Below are positions 1 through 9,417 of a stretch of DNA of 64,000 nt, piece by piece (the first letter of the stretch is position 1; every line of letters starts with the position of its first letter). The position numbers and the translations under genes were made by a program. Origin of the DNA: Pseudomonas fluorescens (lineage in GTDB: Bacteria > Pseudomonadota > Gammaproteobacteria > Pseudomonadales > Pseudomonadaceae); NCBI RefSeq assembly GCF_001708445.1, contig NZ_CP015637.1:1365001-1429000 (forward strand), written 5' to 3'. The notes beneath the pieces were generated by a model. The model did no database searches, was not told where the DNA came from, and was given only the letters and a program-made list of their open reading frames with translations.

Positions 1-20
1 GGGGCAAGCCCGCTCGCCAC

Positions 21-100
21 AACAAGCCTGCTCAAGCCCACTCAAGCCCACTCAAACCCACTCAAACCCGTTCAAGCCTGCTCACGCCCGCTCAAACTCT
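21..100. repeat. Tandem array of a degenerate 10-bp repeat
   Basis: From about position 31 the sequence repeats every 10 bases with consensus CTCAAGCCCA (units starting at 31, 41, 51, 61, 71, 81 and 91). Units 31 and 41 are identical and the others differ at one to a few positions. The last unit contains the stop codon of the TetR gene (complement of TCA at 92-94). The array directly follows a fragment of a REP palindrome at the very start of the window (positions 1-20, related to the GCGAGCGGGCTTG type also seen at 16152). It may be a slippage-prone sequence. Confidence 0.7.
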
Positions 101-727
101 ATAGGCCCGCATAAACAACCCCACTACCTCCTGCACATGAGCTTCGGCCGCTTCTTCGCTCAGCCGGTCACCACAGCCATACAGCAAACAGAAATTCGCC
201 GCGCCCTTGAGCAGGCAGAAGAAGTGCTCGGCCGCGACCAGCGGTTTATCGATGTTCAGGGCACCGCTCTGATCAATCCGGCTGAGCAGGCGCTCCATGC
301 CCTGCAACATGCGCATGGGCCCGGCTTCAAAGAAAATCTGTGAGAGTTTCACGTCCTGGTTGCCGGTGGTCATCATCAGGCGATGCAGGTTCACCGACTC
401 CTCGCTGTTGATCAGTCGATGGAACCCGCGCGCGATATTCAGCAGCACCGTCTGCACAGGCACGCCCTCCGGCAGCTCGAAATACATTACCGGCAACTGT
501 TCTTCGCACTTGGCCACCACGGCCGCGGTGAACAAGGTCTCTTTGTCGGTGAAGTGGCTGTAGACGGTCAGTTTCGACACGCCGGCCTCAAGGGCCACGG
601 CATCCATGCTGGTGTTGGCGTAGCCATTGCTCAAAAACAGGATTTTCGCTGCTTCGAGGATTGCCTGGCGTTTTGCCATGTCCTTGGGACGCCCAGGGCT
701 ATTGGTGGATACAGGATTGTCGGACAT
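92..727 (-). CDS. mexL: TetR-family repressor, MexL-like
   Basis: This is a 211-residue TetR/AcrR-type transcriptional repressor. The N-terminal helix-turn-helix lies at about residues 41-62 (AVALEAGVSKLTVYSHF), followed by the family-typical KETLF; the C-terminal ligand-binding half is variable. It is divergent from an RND adaptor/pump pair across 93 bp, which is the arrangement of mexL-mexJK in P. aeruginosa, and length and N-terminal sequence fit MexL. It is inferred to repress both itself and the efflux operon through the palindrome at 736-765. The stop codon is embedded in a 10-bp tandem repeat array. The TetR assignment is certain; the MexL orthology is inferred from gene order and family resemblance. 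Confidence 0.85.
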   Translation of the reverse strand: MSDNPVSTNSPGRPKDMAKRQAILEAAKILFLSNGYANTSMDAVALEAGVSKLTVYSHFTDKETLFTAAVVAKCEEQLPVMYFELPEGVPVQTVLLNIARGFHRLINSEESVNLHRLMMTTGNQDVKLSQIFFEAGPMRMLQGMERLLSRIDQSGALNIDKPLVAAEHFFCLLKGAANFCLLYGCGDRLSEEAAEAHVQEVVGLFMRAYRV

Positions 728-735
728 TTTTACCT

Positions 736-765
736 TTAATACTGGACTGGCGAGTTTGGTATTAA
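736..765. promoter_or_regulatory. Likely MexL operator palindrome
   Basis: A 30-bp imperfect palindrome sits in the divergent intergenic region. The arms are TTAATACTGGACT (736-748) and AGTTTGGTATTAA (753-765), matching at 10 of 13 positions with perfect outer TTAATAC/GTATTAA. It lies just upstream of a TATAAT box (781-786) that could serve as the -10 of the adaptor gene, so bound repressor would cover the -35 region. The role is inferred from position and symmetry. Confidence 0.6.
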
Positions 766-780
766 TAACATACCGGCAAG

Positions 781-786
781 TATAAT
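781..786 (+). promoter_or_regulatory. Probable -10 box of the mexJK-lysE operon
   Basis: A perfect TATAAT lies 35 bp upstream of the adaptor ATG. No good -35 hexamer is present at 17 bp spacing; the region where it would lie overlaps the right arm of the palindrome at 736-765. Confidence 0.45.
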
Positions 787-820
787 TATTCCTAGCTCCA
801 TTTGCGAAAGGTCCTTCAGC

Positions 821-1924
821 ATGCGCAGCTCTTTCCTGCCTCTTGCGTTGCCAGCCAGCCTGGTCTTCCTATTGGCCGCCTGTGGCCATGAAGAAGCGAC
901 CCCAACGTCCATTCGCCCGGCCATGGTGGTGCAACCGCAGCCATCGGCGCAGGCGATGGACAGCTATCCCGGGGAGGTGCGCGCCCGTTATGAGCCTGAC
1001 CTGGCCTTTCGCATCGGCGGCAAAGTCAGCAAGCGGCTGGTGGAGGAGGGCGAGCGCGTCAAGGCCAACCAGGCGCTGGCGGAACTCGATCCCCAGGATG
1101 TGCGCCTGCAATTGGAGGCCACCCGTGCCCAAGTCGCGGCCGCCGAGGCCAACCTGAGCCTGGTGCGTGCCGAGCGTGATCGCTACAAGACCCTGATGGA
1201 CCGTCAGATGGTCAGTCGCTCCCAGTACGACAATTCGGAAAATCTCTACCGCTCAGGTGTTGCACGCCTCAAGCAGATCAAGGCCGAGTTCGACGTGGCC
1301 AATAACCAGGCCGGCTACGCCGTGTTGCGTGCGCCACAGGACGGTGTGGTCGCCAAGCGCGTGGTGGAAGTCGGCCAAGTGGTATCCGCCGGCCAGACCG
1401 TGTTTACCCTCGCCACCGACGGTGAGCGAGAAGTGCTGATCAGCCTGCCCGAACAAGGCTTTGGTCGGTTCAAGGTCGGCCAACCGGTAGCGGTCGAGTT
1501 GTGGAGCCAGCCAGACCAGCGGTTTGCCGGACGTATACGTGAACTGTCCCCCGCCGCCGATCCAAAATCACGCACCTTTGCCGCCCGAGTCGCGTTCACC
1601 AGCGGCAAAGTCCCGGCTGAACTGGGCCAGAGTGCTCGCGTATTCATACAGGCCGACGGCATTGTTCCGCTGTCGGTCCCGCTGTCTGCCCTCAGCGCGG
1701 AAAACGGTGCTTCCTACGTCTGGCGCGTACTGGCGGACAACTCCCTTAAGCGCACCCCGGTTCGTATCGGCGCCTTCGGTGAAAAAACCGTGCCGGTTCT
1801 GGAAGGGCTGAGCCCCTCTGACTGGGTGATTGCCGCCGGCGTGCACGTGCTCCATGAGGGCCAGCAAGTGCGCCCGGTGGATCGCTCCAACCGTGTCGTG
1901 AACCTGGCGGCCAACAAGGAGTAG
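821..1924 (+). CDS. mexJ: RND efflux periplasmic adaptor, MexJ-like
   Basis: This 367-residue membrane-fusion protein would link the inner-membrane RND pump to an outer-membrane channel. The N-terminus has a lipoprotein signal ending LLAAC with Cys21 as the acylated residue. The hairpin, lipoyl and beta-barrel domains of the HlyD/AcrA family follow (for example VKANQALAELDPQDV, and GVVAKRVVEVGQVVSAGQ in the lipoyl half). A GAAAGG ribosome site precedes the ATG. The pump gene starts 6 bp after the stop, and its AAGGAG ribosome site overlaps the end of this gene. Length equals that of P. aeruginosa MexJ. No outer-membrane factor gene is present, which fits MexJK's known use of an unlinked channel (OprM type). 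Confidence 0.87.
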   Translation: MRSSFLPLALPASLVFLLAACGHEEATPTSIRPAMVVQPQPSAQAMDSYPGEVRARYEPDLAFRIGGKVSKRLVEEGERVKANQALAELDPQDVRLQLEATRAQVAAAEANLSLVRAERDRYKTLMDRQMVSRSQYDNSENLYRSGVARLKQIKAEFDVANNQAGYAVLRAPQDGVVAKRVVEVGQVVSAGQTVFTLATDGEREVLISLPEQGFGRFKVGQPVAVELWSQPDQRFAGRIRELSPAADPKSRTFAARVAFTSGKVPAELGQSARVFIQADGIVPLSVPLSALSAENGASYVWRVLADNSLKRTPVRIGAFGEKTVPVLEGLSPSDWVIAAGVHVLHEGQQVRPVDRSNRVVNLAANKE

Positions 1925-1930
1925 TCCCCG

Positions 1931-4900
1931 ATGGGTTTCAATCTTTCCGAATGGGCGTTGCGTAATCGCCAGATCGTACTGTTCCTGATGATACTTCTGG
2001 CAGTGGTCGGCACCTTGTCCTACACCAAGCTGGGGCAAAGCGAAGACCCGCCGTTTACCTTCAAGGCCATGGTGATCAAAACCAATTGGCCAGGGGCCAC
2101 CGCCCAGGAAGTCTCGCGCCAGGTTACCGAGCGCATCGAGAAAAAGCTGATGGAGACCGGCGAGTACGAACGCATCGTTTCGTTCTCGCGCCCCGGTGAG
2201 TCCCAGGTCACTTTTATCGCCCGTGACGCCATGCGCTCGGCGCAGATTCCCGAGCTGTGGTACCAAGTGCGCAAGAAGATCAGCGATATTCGCCAGACCT
2301 TGCCGCCGGATATCCAGGGGCCGTTTTTCAACGACGAGTTCGGTACCACGTTCGGCAATATCTACGCCCTGACTGGCGACGGCTTCGACTACGCCGTGCT
2401 CAAGGACTACGCCGACCGCATCCAGATTCAGCTGCAACGCGTACCCGATGTGGGCAAGGTGGAGCTGCTGGGCCTGCAGGACGAGAAGATCTGGATTGAA
2501 CTGTCCAACCTCAAGCTTGCCACCCTCGGCTTGCCCCTGGCGGCGGTGCAACAGGCGTTGCAGGAACAGAATGCGGTCTCCACCGCCGGTTTCTTTGAAA
2601 CGCCGAGTGAACGTGTGCAACTGCGGGTCTCCGGCAACTTCAAGACGGTCGAAGAGATCCGTAATTTCCCGATTCGTGTGGGTGATCGTACCTTCCGTAT
2701 CGGCGATGTCGCCGAGATCCACCGCGGCTTCAACGACCCACCGGCACCGCGCATGCGCTTTATGGGCGACGACGCCATCGGCCTGGCGGTGGCGATGCGC
2801 GACGGTGGCGACATCCTAGTGCTGGGCAAGGCGCTGGAAGGGGAATTCGCACGCTTGCAGAAGAATCTCCCGGCAGGCATGCAGTTGCGCAAGGTGTCGG
2901 ACCAGCCGGCGGCGGTGAAAACCGGTGTCGGAGAATTCGTTCAGGTGCTGGCCGAAGCGTTGGCCATTGTATTGCTGGTGAGTTTCTTCTCCCTCGGCGT
3001 ACGCACTGGCATGGTGGTCGCCCTGGCGATTCCGTTGGTGCTGGCGATGACCTTTGCCACCATGTATTACCTCGGCATCGGCTTGCACAAGATTTCCCTC
3101 GGCGCCTTGGTATTGGCCCTGGGCTTGCTGGTGGATGATGCAATTATCGCCGTGGAAATGATGGCGATCAAAATGGAGCAGGGCTACGACCGGCTCAAGG
3201 CCGCCAGTTTCGCCTGGACCAGCACCGCATTCCCGATGCTCACCGGTACGTTGATCACGGCGGCCGGCTTCCTGCCCATTGCTACGGCGCAATCGAGTAC
3301 CGGCGAATACACCCGCTCGATCTTCCAGGTGGTGACCATTGCGCTGCTGGCGTCATGGGTGGCGGCGGTGGTGTTTGTGCCGTATCTGGGGGAAAAACTC
3401 CTACCGGACCTGGCGAAGATTCATGCGGCCAAACACGGCGTCGACGGCCCGGATCCCTACGGCACGCCGTTCTACCAGCGCGTCAGGCGTTTGGTGGAGT
3501 GGTGCGTGCAGCGGCGTAAAACCGTCATTGTGCTGACCCTGCTGCTGTTTATCGGCTCGGTGGCGCTGTTCCGTTTTGTACCGCAACAGTTCTTCCCGGC
3601 TTCTGGCCGCCTGGAACTGATGGTCGACCTGAAACTCGCCGAAGGCGCTTCCCTGAGCAGCACCGCCGACCAGGTCAAACGGCTCGAAGCCTTGCTGAAG
3701 GAACATGCCGGCATCGACAACTACGTGGCCTATGTGGGCACCGGTTCGCCGCGGTTCTACCTGCCTCTGGACCAGCAATTACCCGCCGCCAGCTTTGCCC
3801 AATTTGTGGTGCTGGCCAAAACCATCGAAGAACGCGAAAGCCTGCGCACCTGGCTGATCGAAACCCTCAACGAACAATTCCCCGCCCTGCGCTCGCGCGT
3901 TACCCGCCTGGAGAACGGCCCTCCCGTGGGCTACCCGGTGCAGTTTCGCGTGACCGGTGAACATATCGAAGAGGTCCGCGCCCTGGCACGCAAGGTGGCG
4001 GCCAAGGTGCGCGAAAATCCCCACGTGGCCAATGTGCACCTGGACTGGGAAGAGCCGAGTAAAATCGTCTACCTCAATATCGACCAGGACCGCGCCCGTG
4101 CCCTTGGCGTGAGCACCGCCAACTTGTCGAAGTTCCTGCAGAGCTCCTTGACCGGCTCCAGCGTCAGCCAATTCCGGGAGGACAACGAGTTGATCGAAAT
4201 CCTCCTGCGCGGCACCGTGCATGAACGTACAGAACTGTCGTTGCTGCCGAGCCTCGCCGTGCCCACCGACAACGGCAGGAGCGTGGCCCTGTCGCAGATC
4301 GCGACCCTCGAATATGGCTTCGAAGAAGGCATCATCTGGCACCGCAACCGCCTGCCGACGGTGACCGTGCGCGCGGACATCTACGGTAAGGAACAACCGG
4401 CGACCCTGGTCCAGCAGATCCTGCCGACCCTGGAAGGCGTACGTGCCGAGTTGCCGGACGGCTATCTGTTGGACGTCGGCGGTACCGTCGAAGACTCCGC
4501 CCGTGGGCAGAACTCGGTCAAGGCCGGCGTGCCGCTGTTCATCGTGGTGGTGCTGACCCTGCTGATGCTGCAATTGCGCAGTTTCTCACGCACGGCGATG
4601 GTATTTCTGACGGCGCCGTTGGGCTTGATCGGCGTGACATTGTTCCTGTTGGTATTCCGCCAACCCTTCGGTTTTGTGGCCATGCTCGGCACTATCGCGT
4701 TGTCGGGGATGATCATGCGTAACTCGGTGATCCTGGTGGATCAGATCGAACAGGACATCAAGGCTGGCCTGGCGCCGTGGCAGGCGATTATCGAAGCCAC
4801 CGTCCGACGCTTCCGGCCGATCGTTCTCACAGCGCTGGCGGCGGTGCTGGCAATGATCCCGCTGTCTCGCAGTGTGTTCTTCGGGCCGATGGCGGTGGCG

Positions 4901-4996
4901 ATCATGGGCGGGTTGATTGTGGCGACGGCGTTGACGCTATTGTTCCTGCCGGCCCTGTATGCTGCGTGGTTCCGAGTGAGGAAGGACGACGCGTAA
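1931..4996 (+). CDS. mexK: RND efflux pump inner-membrane transporter, MexK-like
   Basis: This 1021-residue proton-driven drug/proton antiporter has the AcrB/MexK layout: TM1 at the N-terminus, a large periplasmic loop, TM2-7, a second periplasmic loop and TM8-12. The TM4 proton-relay aspartates are visible as LVLALGLLVDDAIIAVE (Asp402-Asp403). The last TM block carries GMIMRNSVILVDQI. It is translated just downstream of the adaptor and is inferred to export biocides or antibiotics such as the triclosan and erythromycin known for MexJK. Substrates cannot be read from the sequence. The two-base gap to the next gene suggests that the LysE-type exporter is co-transcribed. Confidence 0.88.
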   Translation: MGFNLSEWALRNRQIVLFLMILLAVVGTLSYTKLGQSEDPPFTFKAMVIKTNWPGATAQEVSRQVTERIEKKLMETGEYERIVSFSRPGESQVTFIARDAMRSAQIPELWYQVRKKISDIRQTLPPDIQGPFFNDEFGTTFGNIYALTGDGFDYAVLKDYADRIQIQLQRVPDVGKVELLGLQDEKIWIELSNLKLATLGLPLAAVQQALQEQNAVSTAGFFETPSERVQLRVSGNFKTVEEIRNFPIRVGDRTFRIGDVAEIHRGFNDPPAPRMRFMGDDAIGLAVAMRDGGDILVLGKALEGEFARLQKNLPAGMQLRKVSDQPAAVKTGVGEFVQVLAEALAIVLLVSFFSLGVRTGMVVALAIPLVLAMTFATMYYLGIGLHKISLGALVLALGLLVDDAIIAVEMMAIKMEQGYDRLKAASFAWTSTAFPMLTGTLITAAGFLPIATAQSSTGEYTRSIFQVVTIALLASWVAAVVFVPYLGEKLLPDLAKIHAAKHGVDGPDPYGTPFYQRVRRLVEWCVQRRKTVIVLTLLLFIGSVALFRFVPQQFFPASGRLELMVDLKLAEGASLSSTADQVKRLEALLKEHAGIDNYVAYVGTGSPRFYLPLDQQLPAASFAQFVVLAKTIEERESLRTWLIETLNEQFPALRSRVTRLENGPPVGYPVQFRVTGEHIEEVRALARKVAAKVRENPHVANVHLDWEEPSKIVYLNIDQDRARALGVSTANLSKFLQSSLTGSSVSQFREDNELIEILLRGTVHERTELSLLPSLAVPTDNGRSVALSQIATLEYGFEEGIIWHRNRLPTVTVRADIYGKEQPATLVQQILPTLEGVRAELPDGYLLDVGGTVEDSARGQNSVKAGVPLFIVVVLTLLMLQLRSFSRTAMVFLTAPLGLIGVTLFLLVFRQPFGFVAMLGTIALSGMIMRNSVILVDQIEQDIKAGLAPWQAIIEATVRRFRPIVLTALAAVLAMIPLSRSVFFGPMAVAIMGGLIVATALTLLFLPALYAAWFRVRKDDA

Positions 4997-4998
4997 TC

Positions 4999-5592
4999 AT
5001 GTTGGCCACCGTTTCAGCCTTGATGTTGCTACTGCTTGCCCCTGGCCCCACCAACACCCTGCTGTTCCGTGCCGGGGTGTTGTTCGGGTTCAGGGCGTCA
5101 TGGCGGTTGGCGTTTATCGAATGCCTGGCTTACCTGCTGCAGGTCACGGTATGGGGCGTTGCATTGCTCTATCTGGCCGCCTATTCACCGTGGGCGCTGA
5201 AGGCGACACAACTGGCCGCGGCTTGCTACCTGCTGTATGTGTCTTGCAAGCTCTGGCAACGTAAAAGCAGTGACGTGGGTGCGGGCAAGGACCGCTTCAC
5301 CGGGCTGTATTTCTTTGCCATGACGGTCATGAACCCAAAGGGTTTGCTGATGGTGTCGTTTATTGCGCCAGCCGACGCCTTTACTACTGCGCCAGGCTAT
5401 GTCGCCTTCATGGGGACGTTGGCGTTGGTGGTGGTCCCGGTGGGGGCTGCGTGGGTGCTACTGGGAAGCCGATTCGAAGGGATGCCGAAGAGCTGGCTGA
5501 CGCCATTGAAGATCAACCGTGCGACATCAGTTGCGATCGGTTGCTTCGCCACCCTGATGATGGGGCGACTGGCTGATTCGGTCATGCATTAG
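4999..5592 (+). CDS. LysE/RhtB-family exporter
   Basis: This 197-residue integral membrane protein belongs to the LysE/RhtB amino-acid and metabolite efflux family. The N-terminal signature LLLLAPGPTNTLLFRAG (APGP plus N) is diagnostic, and about six hydrophobic segments follow, with MNPKGLLM in the middle. I chose ATG 4999, two bases after the mexK stop, because it gives the usual family length; an upstream in-frame extension would lie inside mexK. Position implies co-transcription with mexJK and control by the MexL-type repressor. The substrate is unknown. An intrinsic terminator hairpin begins at the stop codon. Confidence 0.85.
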   Translation: MLATVSALMLLLLAPGPTNTLLFRAGVLFGFRASWRLAFIECLAYLLQVTVWGVALLYLAAYSPWALKATQLAAACYLLYVSCKLWQRKSSDVGAGKDRFTGLYFFAMTVMNPKGLLMVSFIAPADAFTTAPGYVAFMGTLALVVVPVGAAWVLLGSRFEGMPKSWLTPLKINRATSVAIGCFATLMMGRLADSVMH

Positions 5593-5620
5593 GATCGTTC
5601 CCCGTTGCAGGGAACGATCC
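5592..5620. terminator. Bidirectional-looking hairpin terminator
   Basis: A perfect 11-bp inverted repeat GGATCGTTCCC (5592-5602) / GGGAACGATCC (5610-5620) with a 7-nt loop lies between the convergent LysE-type and DUF4197 genes. The T-tract is weak on both sides. The left arm starts in the stop codon of the upstream gene. Confidence 0.65.
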
Positions 5621-5629
5621 TCTCGCAGC

Positions 5630-6319
5630 TTACAGCGCGCCAAACACCTTCTTCGCCAAACTGGTGGCCGCCGCCGCCGGGTTCTTGCGAATGGTTTCTT
5701 CCTGTTGCGCAATCATCTTGAACAAACCGTCCAGCGCCTGCTCGGTCACGTAGTTCTCGACATTGGCGCTCTTGGCGTCGACCGCACCGAAGGCCGCAGC
5801 CTTGCCAGCCAGGGCGTTGTACTGCTGGGCCACGCCGACCTTGTCGGTGGCGGCCTTGACGATCGGCAGGAACTTGGCGCGAATTTGTTCGCGGCTGCTT
5901 TTGTTCAAGTACTGGGTGGCCGAGTCCTGGCCGCCGGTGAGGATGCCCTTGGCGTCGGTCACGCTCATGTTTTTCACGGCGTTCACCAGGATCGGCTGGG
6001 CTTGGGTCACGGCCGTTTCAGCCGCTTTGTTCATGCTGTCTTCCAGTTGAGTGACCTGATCACCCAGCCCGAACATTTTCAGCTTGTCGGCGACTTTGCC
6101 CAGCTTGCCCGGCAAGCCGATCTTCACTTCGGGGTTGTTGCTGAAGCCACCGGGCACGCCCAGCTGTTTCACGGCAATCTGTGCGCCTTGGGTCAGTGCG
6201 TCCTTGAGGCCGCCGCTGGCGTCGCCCTGGGACAGGCTGCCAAGGTCCAAGGCCATGGCGTTGGCGCCGAGCAGCAGGCCGGCGCACAGGGCAGTGAGGC
6301 GAAGGGAGTTACGGAGCAT
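5630..6319 (-). CDS. DUF4197 domain-containing exported protein
   Basis: This 229-residue protein has an N-terminal signal peptide (MLRNSLRLTALCAGLLLGANAMA) and a DUF4197 body rich in Ala, Lys and Gln with conserved stretches such as GGLKDALTQGAQIAV and FKMIAQQEETIRKNP. The domain has no established biochemical role and the protein should be periplasmic. I took the ATG at 6319 because the longer frame to 6445 lacks a signal peptide at its start and runs into the next gene. It lies 25 bp downstream of the YbaY-type lipoprotein gene on the same strand, so the two probably form an operon. Confidence 0.85.
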   Translation of the reverse strand: MLRNSLRLTALCAGLLLGANAMALDLGSLSQGDASGGLKDALTQGAQIAVKQLGVPGGFSNNPEVKIGLPGKLGKVADKLKMFGLGDQVTQLEDSMNKAAETAVTQAQPILVNAVKNMSVTDAKGILTGGQDSATQYLNKSSREQIRAKFLPIVKAATDKVGVAQQYNALAGKAAAFGAVDAKSANVENYVTEQALDGLFKMIAQQEETIRKNPAAAATSLAKKVFGAL

Positions 6320-6344
6320 GGGCGCTTCCTTATGTTCGATGAAT

Positions 6345-6746
6345 TCAGTGAGCGACCGCGTCAACCCGCAGGCGCAGCGGTTGTGGGGCCTGGCCGTTGA
6401 GCTGCACGGCGTGCCGTTCGGTGGTGATAAACAGTAGCTTGCCATCCAGTTCGATGCGAGCGCTGAGCGAATAACTGTGGCCGGGCTTGACCTGGGCGGG
6501 GTCGTAGCTCAGGTGAAACGGCAACGGCACCTGGCCTTTGACCGGGCCTTTTTGCTCGGCCAGGGTCACGGCGGGCGCATCCGCCAGGGACGCGTCCTGC
6601 AGGCTGACACTCAAGGTCGCGGTCGGCGGCAGGGCGATGCGTTGCAGGTAGAAGACCTCGCCGTCGAGGCTGGCCTTGGGCGCAGGGTGCATGGATTGGC
6701 AGGCTCCGAGCAGGGCGGTGAGGCCCAGGAGAATGATTTTTTTCAT
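6345..6746 (-). CDS. YbaY-family lipoprotein
   Basis: This is a 133-residue predicted lipoprotein. The signal peptide MKKIILLGLTALLGAC ends in a lipobox with Cys16. The mature part matches the YbaY pattern: beta-rich, with ALPPTATLSVSLQDASLADAPA followed by PVKGQVPLPFHLSYDPAQVKPGHSYSLSARI. Family members are small outer-membrane-associated lipoproteins of unclear function. I placed the start at ATG 6746 rather than 6770 because the signal peptide begins there. It is followed closely by the DUF4197 gene. Confidence 0.8.
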   Translation of the reverse strand: MKKIILLGLTALLGACQSMHPAPKASLDGEVFYLQRIALPPTATLSVSLQDASLADAPAVTLAEQKGPVKGQVPLPFHLSYDPAQVKPGHSYSLSARIELDGKLLFITTERHAVQLNGQAPQPLRLRVDAVAH

Positions 6747-6797
6747 GGTGCGGCTCCTTGTAAGCGGCACCGGAATCCTTCCGGCACCTTATTCAAT

Positions 6798-9317
6798 CTA
6801 GCGGCTTTCTTCAGGCTTGAGCGGGGCAGGTTCGACTGGCGCCTCCCCAGCACCATCCACGCGATGCAAGGCCACCTGGCGGATCGACAAGCGAATTTCG
6901 GCCGGCAGCACGCGCTTGGCGGCGCCTTCAGCCAGTTCGCCGAGCAGGTCGTGATAGCTCAATTTGCCGGCTTCATCGCGGCGCAGCACATCTTGCTCCA
7001 GCAGCGTCTGGATAAAATGTCGGAAAAGGCTCTTGTCGAAGAACTCCGGAGCATTGAGGCCATGCAGGATCGACAAGCGCTGGGCCATGATCGTGCACAG
7101 GTCTTCCAGCTCTTCGGCGCTGATACTGTTCTGGCCACTGTTGAGCAACAGCGAGATCGCCATGTAGAAGCGTTGCAGGGTCTGGGCGATGCTCTTGGAC
7201 AGCAGCGTCAGCAATACAAAGTGCCGTGAACTCGGTGCCGGGCGCAGGTATACGTCGTTTTCGAAGCGCAGCAGCCCTTGCTCGATGAACGCTTCCAGCC
7301 ACTGGTCGATCACCGTATCCAACTCTTCCAGCGACCAGCGGATAAACAGCTCCGATTGCAGGTACGGATACAGCGCGTGGGTGTAGCGCAGGATCTGCTC
7401 GCGGCTCATGCGCGAACTGCTCTGGAAGAAGCTCGCCAGCAGCGCCGGCAGGGCGAAGATGTGCAGTACGTTGTTGCGGTAGTAGGTCATCAGGACAGCA
7501 TTCTGCTCGTCCAGGTACAGGATTTTGCCCAGGGCATCGCTCTGTTCCGACAACAGGTCCATGTCCTTGACGTGCTTGATCAGCGCCATGCCGTCGCCTT
7601 CGGGCAGCGTGGTATGGGGCGAGTAGGGCACGCGGCGCAACAGCGCCAGGTACAGGTCCAACTGACGGGCCATGGCCTGTTCGTCCAGGGCCAGGCGCGT
7701 GGTGGACAGCAACGCCAGGGCCACCAGGTTCACCGGGTTGACTGCCGCGGCTTCGTTCAAATGCCGCGCTACCTGTTCGCCGAGGCGGTTGGTGGTTTCG
7801 TTGAGCCACGCCGGCTTGTAGTTCGGGCCGAGCTCCTGGGCGCGCCAGTCGGGTTGCTCGGCATCGAGGAATTCCGCCAGCTTGATCGGCTCGCCAAAGT
7901 TGACCGCGACTTGGCCAAAACGCTGCTTGAGCGCGCCGACCACTTTGAAAATATCGAAGATCGATTCTTTCTTTTTGCTCGCGCCACGCAGTTCGCCGAG
8001 GTAAGTGCGGCCTTCGAGTACGCGCTCATAGCCGATATACACCGGCACGAACACAATCGGCATGCGCGAGGAGCGCAGGAAGCTGCGCAGGGTGATTGCC
8101 AGCATGCCGGTTTTCGGTTGCAGCATGCGCCCGGTGCGCGAGCGCCCGCCTTCGACGAAGTACTCCACCGGGAAGCCCTTGGTGAACAGGGTGTGCAGGT
8201 ATTCGTTGAACACCGAGGTGTACAGCGGGTTGCCCTTGAAGGTGCGGCGCATGAAAAACGCACCGCCACGGCGCAGCAGGCTGCCGATCACCGGCATGTT
8301 CAGGTTGATCCCGGCGGCGATGTGCGGCGGGGTCAGGCCGTTCTTGAACAGCAGGTAGGACAGCAGCAGGTAGTCGATATGGCTGCGGTGGCATGGGACA
8401 TAGATAACTTCGTAGCCCTGGGCAACTTTTTGCACGCCTTCGATGTTATTGACCTTGATGCCGTCGTAGATCTTGTTCCAGAACCAACTCAGCACCACTT
8501 CCAGGAAGCGGATCGCGGTGTAGGTGTAGTCCGAGGCAATCTCGTTGCCATAGCGCAACGCCTGGGCCTTGGCCTTTTCGGGGCTGATCTTTTCGCGCTC
8601 GGCTTCGTCGGCGATGGCTTGGCGCACCAGCGGCATATTCACCAGGCCCTTCACCAGGTTGCGGCGGTGGGACAGGTCGGGGCCGATGACAGCGGTTTTC
8701 AGGTTACGAAAGTGCACACGCAGGATGCGCTGGGCCATTCGCACGGTGCGTTCGTGACCTTTATTGTGCTCGATCAATTCACGCAGGTTGATGGGCGCGG
8801 AGAATTGCACGCGGGTCTTGCGCCCGAGGATCAGGATGCTCAACAAACGACGCAGACGCCCGGTGACCGCCCAACTGTCGGCAAACAGCAGTTTCCACGG
8901 GCTGGACTCGCTCTCGGGTGACTGCCCCCAGAACACGCTGACCGGAATGATTTGTGCATTCTCTTCGGCGTGCGCGGTGAGGGTGTCGACCAGGCGGGTC
9001 AGGGTTGGCGGCGCGCCGCGCTTGTCCTGGCGGCCGAGCCAATCGGGCTCGGGCGTGAGGTAGAAGAATGCCGCGGGCTCCATCAGCGGGCCCACCGACA
9101 CCGGCAACACCGGGCGCGGCAGGCCGGCCTTGGTGCACTCGGCGTCGACTACGGCCAGTTCGGTCAGGGAGGGCGATTGCAGGACATAGAACACCGGTCG
9201 GCTGCGGTCGAGGTTAAGGGTTAGGGACGACTGGTTGATCGTCTCCGAGCGAACCCAGAGGTACAGCAGTCGGCGCAAGGTGCCAAACACCAGACGGCGG
9301 AACGGGGAGCGGGTCAT
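6798..9317 (-). CDS. plsB: Glycerol-3-phosphate 1-O-acyltransferase
   Basis: This 839-residue membrane-associated enzyme transfers an acyl chain from acyl-ACP or acyl-CoA to sn-glycerol 3-phosphate, the first step of phospholipid synthesis. Acyltransferase motif I is [13 protein letters not shown] with His310 and Asp315 (HX4D). Downstream are [21 protein letters not shown] from residue 387, and PVYIGYERV, all diagnostic of PlsB. Length fits the family (about 800-840). The presence of plsB close to mexJK is shared with P. aeruginosa. It is divergent from a cold-shock gene across 180 bp. The long plus-strand frame inside it is an antisense shadow. Confidence 0.97.
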   Translation of the reverse strand: MTRSPFRRLVFGTLRRLLYLWVRSETINQSSLTLNLDRSRPVFYVLQSPSLTELAVVDAECTKAGLPRPVLPVSVGPLMEPAAFFYLTPEPDWLGRQDKRGAPPTLTRLVDTLTAHAEENAQIIPVSVFWGQSPESESSPWKLLFADSWAVTGRLRRLLSILILGRKTRVQFSAPINLRELIEHNKGHERTVRMAQRILRVHFRNLKTAVIGPDLSHRRNLVKGLVNMPLVRQAIADEAEREKISPEKAKAQALRYGNEIASDYTYTAIRFLEVVLSWFWNKIYDGIKVNNIEGVQKVAQGYEVIYVPCHRSHIDYLLLSYLLFKNGLTPPHIAAGINLNMPVIGSLLRRGGAFFMRRTFKGNPLYTSVFNEYLHTLFTKGFPVEYFVEGGRSRTGRMLQPKTGMLAITLRSFLRSSRMPIVFVPVYIGYERVLEGRTYLGELRGASKKKESIFDIFKVVGALKQRFGQVAVNFGEPIKLAEFLDAEQPDWRAQELGPNYKPAWLNETTNRLGEQVARHLNEAAAVNPVNLVALALLSTTRLALDEQAMARQLDLYLALLRRVPYSPHTTLPEGDGMALIKHVKDMDLLSEQSDALGKILYLDEQNAVLMTYYRNNVLHIFALPALLASFFQSSSRMSREQILRYTHALYPYLQSELFIRWSLEELDTVIDQWLEAFIEQGLLRFENDVYLRPAPSSRHFVLLTLLSKSIAQTLQRFYMAISLLLNSGQNSISAEELEDLCTIMAQRLSILHGLNAPEFFDKSLFRHFIQTLLEQDVLRRDEAGKLSYHDLLGELAEGAAKRVLPAEIRLSIRQVALHRVDGAGEAPVEPAPLKPEESR

Positions 9318-9417
9318 AGGCGAGCTGCTTCAAGTGGGAAAAACCGAGCAGGTGCTCGGGCGGGTAGTGTGCCGTATTCGCCGAAAATCGGCAAAAAAGC
9401 AGCGATGTAAACTTGAG

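Noticed and set aside
1..100. CRISPR-like short repeats at the left edge
   Set aside because: Units are 10 bp, contiguous without spacers and degenerate, so it is a simple tandem array.
7278..8921. 547-codon open frame on the plus strand
   Set aside because: It is antisense to plsB, has low-complexity Gln/His/Arg-rich translation and no domain. It is a shadow of high-GC codon usage.
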